Origin: Syntrophomonas sp.
GTDB taxonomy: Bacteria > Bacillota > Syntrophomonadia > Syntrophomonadales > Syntrophomonadaceae
NCBI GenBank assembly: GCA_028693695.1
Contig: JAQUUV010000104.1
Location: forward strand, 1 to 7,349
DNA: 7,349 bases
Direction: 5' to 3'
Shown here: one piece after another, positions 5,007 to 7,349 of the stretch
Position numbering within the stretch: the stretch's first letter is position 1
How the letters are laid out: each line of letters starts with the position of its first letter
Notes under the pieces: model-generated
What the model was told of the DNA's origin: nothing
Database searches by the model: none
What the model saw: the letters and a program-made list of their open reading frames with translations, nothing else
Translations under genes and position numbers: made by a program

Positions 5007-6467
5007 CTATTTCACCTTATCTTTGCGACTCTTCTTAGCAGCTTCTTCATGAGCTAGCTCAACCCGCAATCTTTCATATTCTACCCTTTTTTGATTCATC
5101 TCCTCAATATAAGAATTGTAACCGCTGTAATATGATTTATTACAAAACTCACATACTTGTTCCTTAATTTCATCATCAGCATATACCCTTAACAAGTTTA
5201 TTTTTTTACCAGTAATGCTTTGAACCATAGGGCTGTATTCTTGAATGGGTCGAAGTTGCCCGGATAATTTGTCAATTACGGGCATAGCAAAAAGCCTTTT
5301 CGGATCATCTTCTTGTGTATCTGGAACGTATTGGGGTATATCGATAAGAAATTTTGAACCAGAGGTTTTTGCTTGATCCCAGAAGACCAAACCGGCTTCA
5401 ACTTCTGTATTATAATTATCTTCTACCTGTTCGATAACCCATGCTATTCTACCAAGCTCATCCTTCTGCTCATCTTCACTATCTTCAGGAAGAGGTTTGG
5501 ATATAAAAGCTTCTTTAATATGAGTCCTTGAACAGATGCGTTTTGCCCATAGACTACTTCCCTCGAATTGTTTAAGTAATTCTAATACTTTGCTATCAGT
5601 CCATTTAAGATAATCATCGATATTTGAGGGATAGGTTTTAGTCATATTTCTATGGAAACTCTCTCGTAAAAATTCTGTAAGATAATAGTCGTATATTCTT
5701 CGGGTTTTATGAAAATATACTTGAAGGAACATCCAATACCGTGCAAAAATAAATTCTTCCAAAGCATGCACTCCATTAGATTCAATCCCCAATTGCCATA
5801 CTTCATCACTATGGTGAATGCAAAGAGTATCCAGAATTCTAGTAAGATCGTATTTGCCATATTGGACACCACAGTAATAACTATCCCGTAACAGATAATC
5901 CATTCTATCTGTATCAATTTGACCGCTAATTAAATCCTTTATAAATTGGTATTTACCTTCTGTAACCCATCCTGCCTGTAATTTCACAATATCTTCCTTA
6001 GTGATTCCATCATCCGCAAAAAGACTGTCAATTTTATTGCCGAAATGCTCAAGGATTAATTTCCTAGTAAAAACTTCATGTCCCGATGCTAATTCTCCAT
6101 TAAAATCGTGTATTTTAGGATAAAGTCCGCTATCTTCACCCACATGAGAAAATGGGCCATGACCAACATCATGTAATAAACCGACTAACCTGCCAATCTG
6201 CCTAACTTTTAAATACTCCTGTTCGTCCATGGGGGAGAGGTACCCTCGTTGCCATAACGAATCAATAGCGTTTCCAACGAGATGCATAACGCCTAATGAG
6301 TGTCCAAATCTTGTATGCTCAGCTCCATGGTATACCAAATAGGAAGTACCCAGTTGTCGTATATAACGTAATCTCTGAAAACCTGGTAATTGTATTAATT
6401 GCTCTTCTTTACCAGATACTTGGATCATCCCATGAATTGGGTCCCGAAACTGATAAAAATTTTTCAT
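5007..6467 (-). CDS. HD-superfamily phosphohydrolase, dGTPase/SAMHD1-like (YwfO family), 486 aa
   Basis: The protein is a metal-dependent HD hydrolase related to YwfO and to dNTP triphosphohydrolases, predicted to split dNTPs into nucleoside and triphosphate in the cytosol. With the start at 6467 it begins MKNFYQFRDPIHGMIQV, the typical opening. Motifs are FQRLRYIRQLGTSYLVYHGA (30-49), HTRFGHSLGV (51-60, metal ligand His56), GLLHDVGHGPFSH (96-108, HD pair His99-Asp100) and IDTDRMDYLLRDSYYCGV (184-201, the D-x-D-R-x-D-Y motif holding the last metal ligand, probably Asp187). Family members are about 430 residues; the extra length is a C-terminal extension with an acidic stretch and a basic end (KKSRKDK). 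Earlier in-frame starts exist (TTG 6506, ATG 6479) but lack ribosome sites and family match; GGGGAAG lies just before ATG 6467. It is first in the operon with the YwgA-like gene. A LexA-like palindrome lies 34 nt upstream. The true substrate is not determinable here. Confidence 0.9.
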   Translation of the reverse strand: MKNFYQFRDPIHGMIQVSGKEEQLIQLPGFQRLRYIRQLGTSYLVYHGAEHTRFGHSLGVMHLVGNAIDSLWQRGYLSPMDEQEYLKVRQIGRLVGLLHDVGHGPFSHVGEDSGLYPKIHDFNGELASGHEVFTRKLILEHFGNKIDSLFADDGITKEDIVKLQAGWVTEGKYQFIKDLISGQIDTDRMDYLLRDSYYCGVQYGKYDLTRILDTLCIHHSDEVWQLGIESNGVHALEEFIFARYWMFLQVYFHKTRRIYDYYLTEFLRESFHRNMTKTYPSNIDDYLKWTDSKVLELLKQFEGSSLWAKRICSRTHIKEAFISKPLPEDSEDEQKDELGRIAWVIEQVEDNYNTEVEAGLVFWDQAKTSGSKFLIDIPQYVPDTQEDDPKRLFAMPVIDKLSGQLRPIQEYSPMVQSITGKKINLLRVYADDEIKEQVCEFCNKSYYSGYNSYIEEMNQKRVEYERLRVELAHEEAAKKSRKDKVK

Positions 6468-6500
6468 TCTTCCCCACATCCTATCATATTTGCAGCAATA

Positions 6501-6512
6501 GAACAATCGTTC
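6501..6512. promoter_or_regulatory. Candidate LexA/DinR (SOS) box upstream of the HD hydrolase
   Basis: GAACAATCGTTC has the GAAC-N4-GTTC form of Gram-positive SOS boxes (consensus CGAACRNRYGTTCG), extended by one A/T pair on each side. The third spacer base departs from consensus and the outer C/G pair is missing. It ends 34 nt before the chosen start codon, a normal operator position. DNA-damage control of a dNTP hydrolase would make sense but is unproven. Confidence 0.35.
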
Positions 6513-6784
6513 TGAGCAATTGATAATAATTAATTACTCAGAGATCCATCATTCATAAGAGGAAGTTGGTAATTAATAATCTTCTCTAAATCTCCATGAC
6601 TACTCAAAAGAATGATTCCCTATATGTTTCCACATTTTTATTTAAAATCCTCTAAATACAAATAATTCTTAGAAGGTGGAGTTGTGCAACTATGCGATTT
6701 TTAGATAAAGTGTAATGGTGAAACGCTGTCGTTGTCGTCAAGCAGTTATTTGAGAAAATTTCATATGTGAAACCCCAATTAAAT
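6513..6784. other. Intergenic AT-rich stretch between the HD operon and the insertion sequence
   Basis: No gene is supported here. It should hold the leftward promoter of the HD operon, but I cannot point to a convincing -35/-10 pair. A strong Shine-Dalgarno-like AGAAGGTGGAG (about 6671-6681) is followed by ATG at 6692, but that frame closes after seven codons (MRFLDKV), so it is either a leader or debris. The left end of the insertion sequence lies somewhere in the last part of this stretch or just after it. Confidence 0.4.
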
Positions 6785-6827
6785 AGGGGCTTAGCGAAGC
6801 AAAAATAAAGGCTTCACCCCTGTTTTT
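6785..6827 (+). terminator. Terminator-like hairpin at the head of the insertion sequence
   Basis: AGGGG (6785-6789) plus GAAGC (6796-6800) pair with GCTTC (6811-6815) and CCCCT (6817-6821), followed by GTTTTT. The same GGGG can instead pair with CCCC at 6773-6776, giving two exclusive folds. It would stop transcription entering the element from the left, a common protection of transposase genes. Confidence 0.5.
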
Positions 6828-6841
6828 GTCGAATTTATAAG
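6813..6841 (+). promoter_or_regulatory. Candidate transposase promoter
   Basis: TTCACC (6813-6818, 4 of 6 consensus bases) and TATAAG (6836-6841, 5 of 6) are exactly 17 nt apart. The predicted start of transcription, near 6848, is about 40 nt before the TTG of the transposase and lies downstream of the leader hairpin. Confidence 0.5.
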
Positions 6842-6886
6842 GTGACTATACCAACAAACCAACAAAATGAGAGAGGTGAAGTTAAC

Positions 6887-7349
6887 TTGTATATTCGACA
6901 ACAATGCCTGTATTCCTTTGAGGATGCATTAAAAATGCAAGCTCAGACCAGACTAGAGAAAATTTTTGTTACCCTTGATTTAACCCCGTTTATAGGAAAA
7001 ATACCCATTAGTTATCGTGGTGGCCCTGATGGCTATGATAACAAAAACAAACTTAGGGCAGTCCTCGCTGCCAAGCTGGAACAGATACCTACAGCTACAG
7101 CACTGGTTAGAAGACTAAAATCAGATCCGGTATTCAGATACAACTGCGGTTTTGAGGTTTTGGGCAGTGTTCCAAGCGAAGCGACCATCAGCCGTTTCTT
7201 AAAAGTATTAACGGAAACTGGTATCCTAAAGGAATTACATTGCACACTGATCCGGAAAGCTGAGGAACTTGGAATAATTGATACCAGTTCAGTGGCCATT
7301 GATTCAAGCAAAGTTGAAGCTTATGAAAAGTCTAAGCCACGTAAATATC
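6887..7349 (+). CDS. Transposase, DUF772 + DDE type (IS5/IS1182-like), 3' truncated by window edge
   Basis: The frame is open to the end of the window (154 full codons) and would cut and paste the insertion sequence. It starts at TTG 6887, set by GAGAGGTGA (6871-6879) 7 nt upstream; no in-frame ATG fits better. The N-terminal region shows the DUF772 pattern: NKLRAVLAAKLEQIPTATAL (54-73), VRRLKSDPVFRYNCGF (74-89), then SVPSEATISRFLKVL (94-108), a DNA-binding helical domain. VAIDSSKVEAYEK (136-148) carries the first catalytic Asp (residue 139) of the DDE triad; the remaining triad residues fall outside the window. A complete protein of this type is usually 400-500 residues. No frameshift or stop is visible, so the copy may be active. 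The family-level name is approximate, since IS5 and IS1182 groups share this architecture. Confidence 0.88.
   Translation, partial: MYIRQQCLYSFEDALKMQAQTRLEKIFVTLDLTPFIGKIPISYRGGPDGYDNKNKLRAVLAAKLEQIPTATALVRRLKSDPVFRYNCGFEVLGSVPSEATISRFLKVLTETGILKELHCTLIRKAEELGIIDTSSVAIDSSKVEAYEKSKPRKY

Larger units (their letters stand above)
6785..7349 (+). mobile_element. Insertion sequence with DUF772/DDE transposase (IS5/IS1182-like), right end outside window
   Basis: The element is recognised from its transposase and structured leader. The left terminus cannot be fixed because the matching right end is outside the window; the boundary given is the first base of the leader hairpin, and a near-palindrome (CCCC...GGGG, 6773-6789) just before it may also belong. 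It flanks the accessory region on the side opposite the tRNA/integrase scar. Confidence 0.7.

Noticed and set aside
6468..6506. TTG 6506 or ATG 6479 as start of the HD hydrolase
   Set aside because: Neither has a ribosome site, the added residues (CCKYDRMWGR) are not family-like, and TTG 6506 lies inside the palindromic site.
6692..6715. Small ORF MRFLDKV with a strong Shine-Dalgarno
   Set aside because: It has only seven codons and no regulated gene directly follows, so it is not annotated as a gene; leader or debris remains possible.
1..7349. CRISPR array or other regularly spaced long repeats
   Set aside because: No repeated unit of 20 bp or more at regular spacing was seen on reading through; the only direct repeats are the short GGAGTAGCC pair.

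Overview
The window looks like a chromosomal segment of a low-to-mid GC Gram-positive bacterium of the class Clostridia (Firmicutes); no genus can be fixed from the sequence. The reasons are the Firmicute-type GlmS C-terminus, strong purine-rich Shine-Dalgarno sites, frequent TTG/GTG starts, tRNA genes without an encoded CCA, and an HD hydrolase/YwgA-like gene pair that also occurs side by side in Bacillus subtilis (ywfO-ywgA).

Region 1 (1-1097) is housekeeping: the C-terminal 60% of glmS, cut by the window edge. Region 2 (about 1100-1710) is an integration scar. It holds a hairpin, the 3' 64 nt of a tRNA-Ser(GGA) lacking its 5' half, a strong terminator, a pair of short direct repeats, and on the minus strand a decayed C-terminal piece of a tyrosine recombinase with its catalytic-Tyr box still legible. 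This marks the left boundary of an accessory region.

Region 3 (1789-4144) is the most interesting part: two AT-rich plus-strand genes overlapping by 8 nt. The first (353 aa) ends in a domain that I read as a divergent diadenylate-cyclase (DisA_N/DAC) fold, with a DGI/RRR version of the DGA/RHR motifs, preceded by a putative sensor region. The second (433 aa) is a soluble protein that I do not recognise. Together they look like an undescribed or poorly described nucleotide-signalling or conflict module next to a tRNA integration site. The start of the first gene is odd: a well-positioned GTG is followed three codons later by an in-frame stop, and the long ORF starts at a TTG/GTG without a good Shine-Dalgarno. 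A hairpin that could terminate both strands (4231-4260) follows.

Region 4 (4474-6467, minus strand) is a two-gene operon: a SAMHD1/dGTPase-like HD-domain hydrolase and, 17 nt downstream, a YwgA-like small protein with resemblance to the SocA/Panacea type. A LexA/DinR-like palindrome lies just upstream of the HD gene.

Region 5 (about 6785-7349) is the left part of an insertion sequence with a DUF772/DDE transposase truncated by the window edge. Its leader has a terminator-like hairpin, a plausible internal promoter, and an inverted repeat that could hide the transposase Shine-Dalgarno in read-through transcripts. Overall the window is a small genomic island, with mobile-element debris on both sides, placed directly after glmS.
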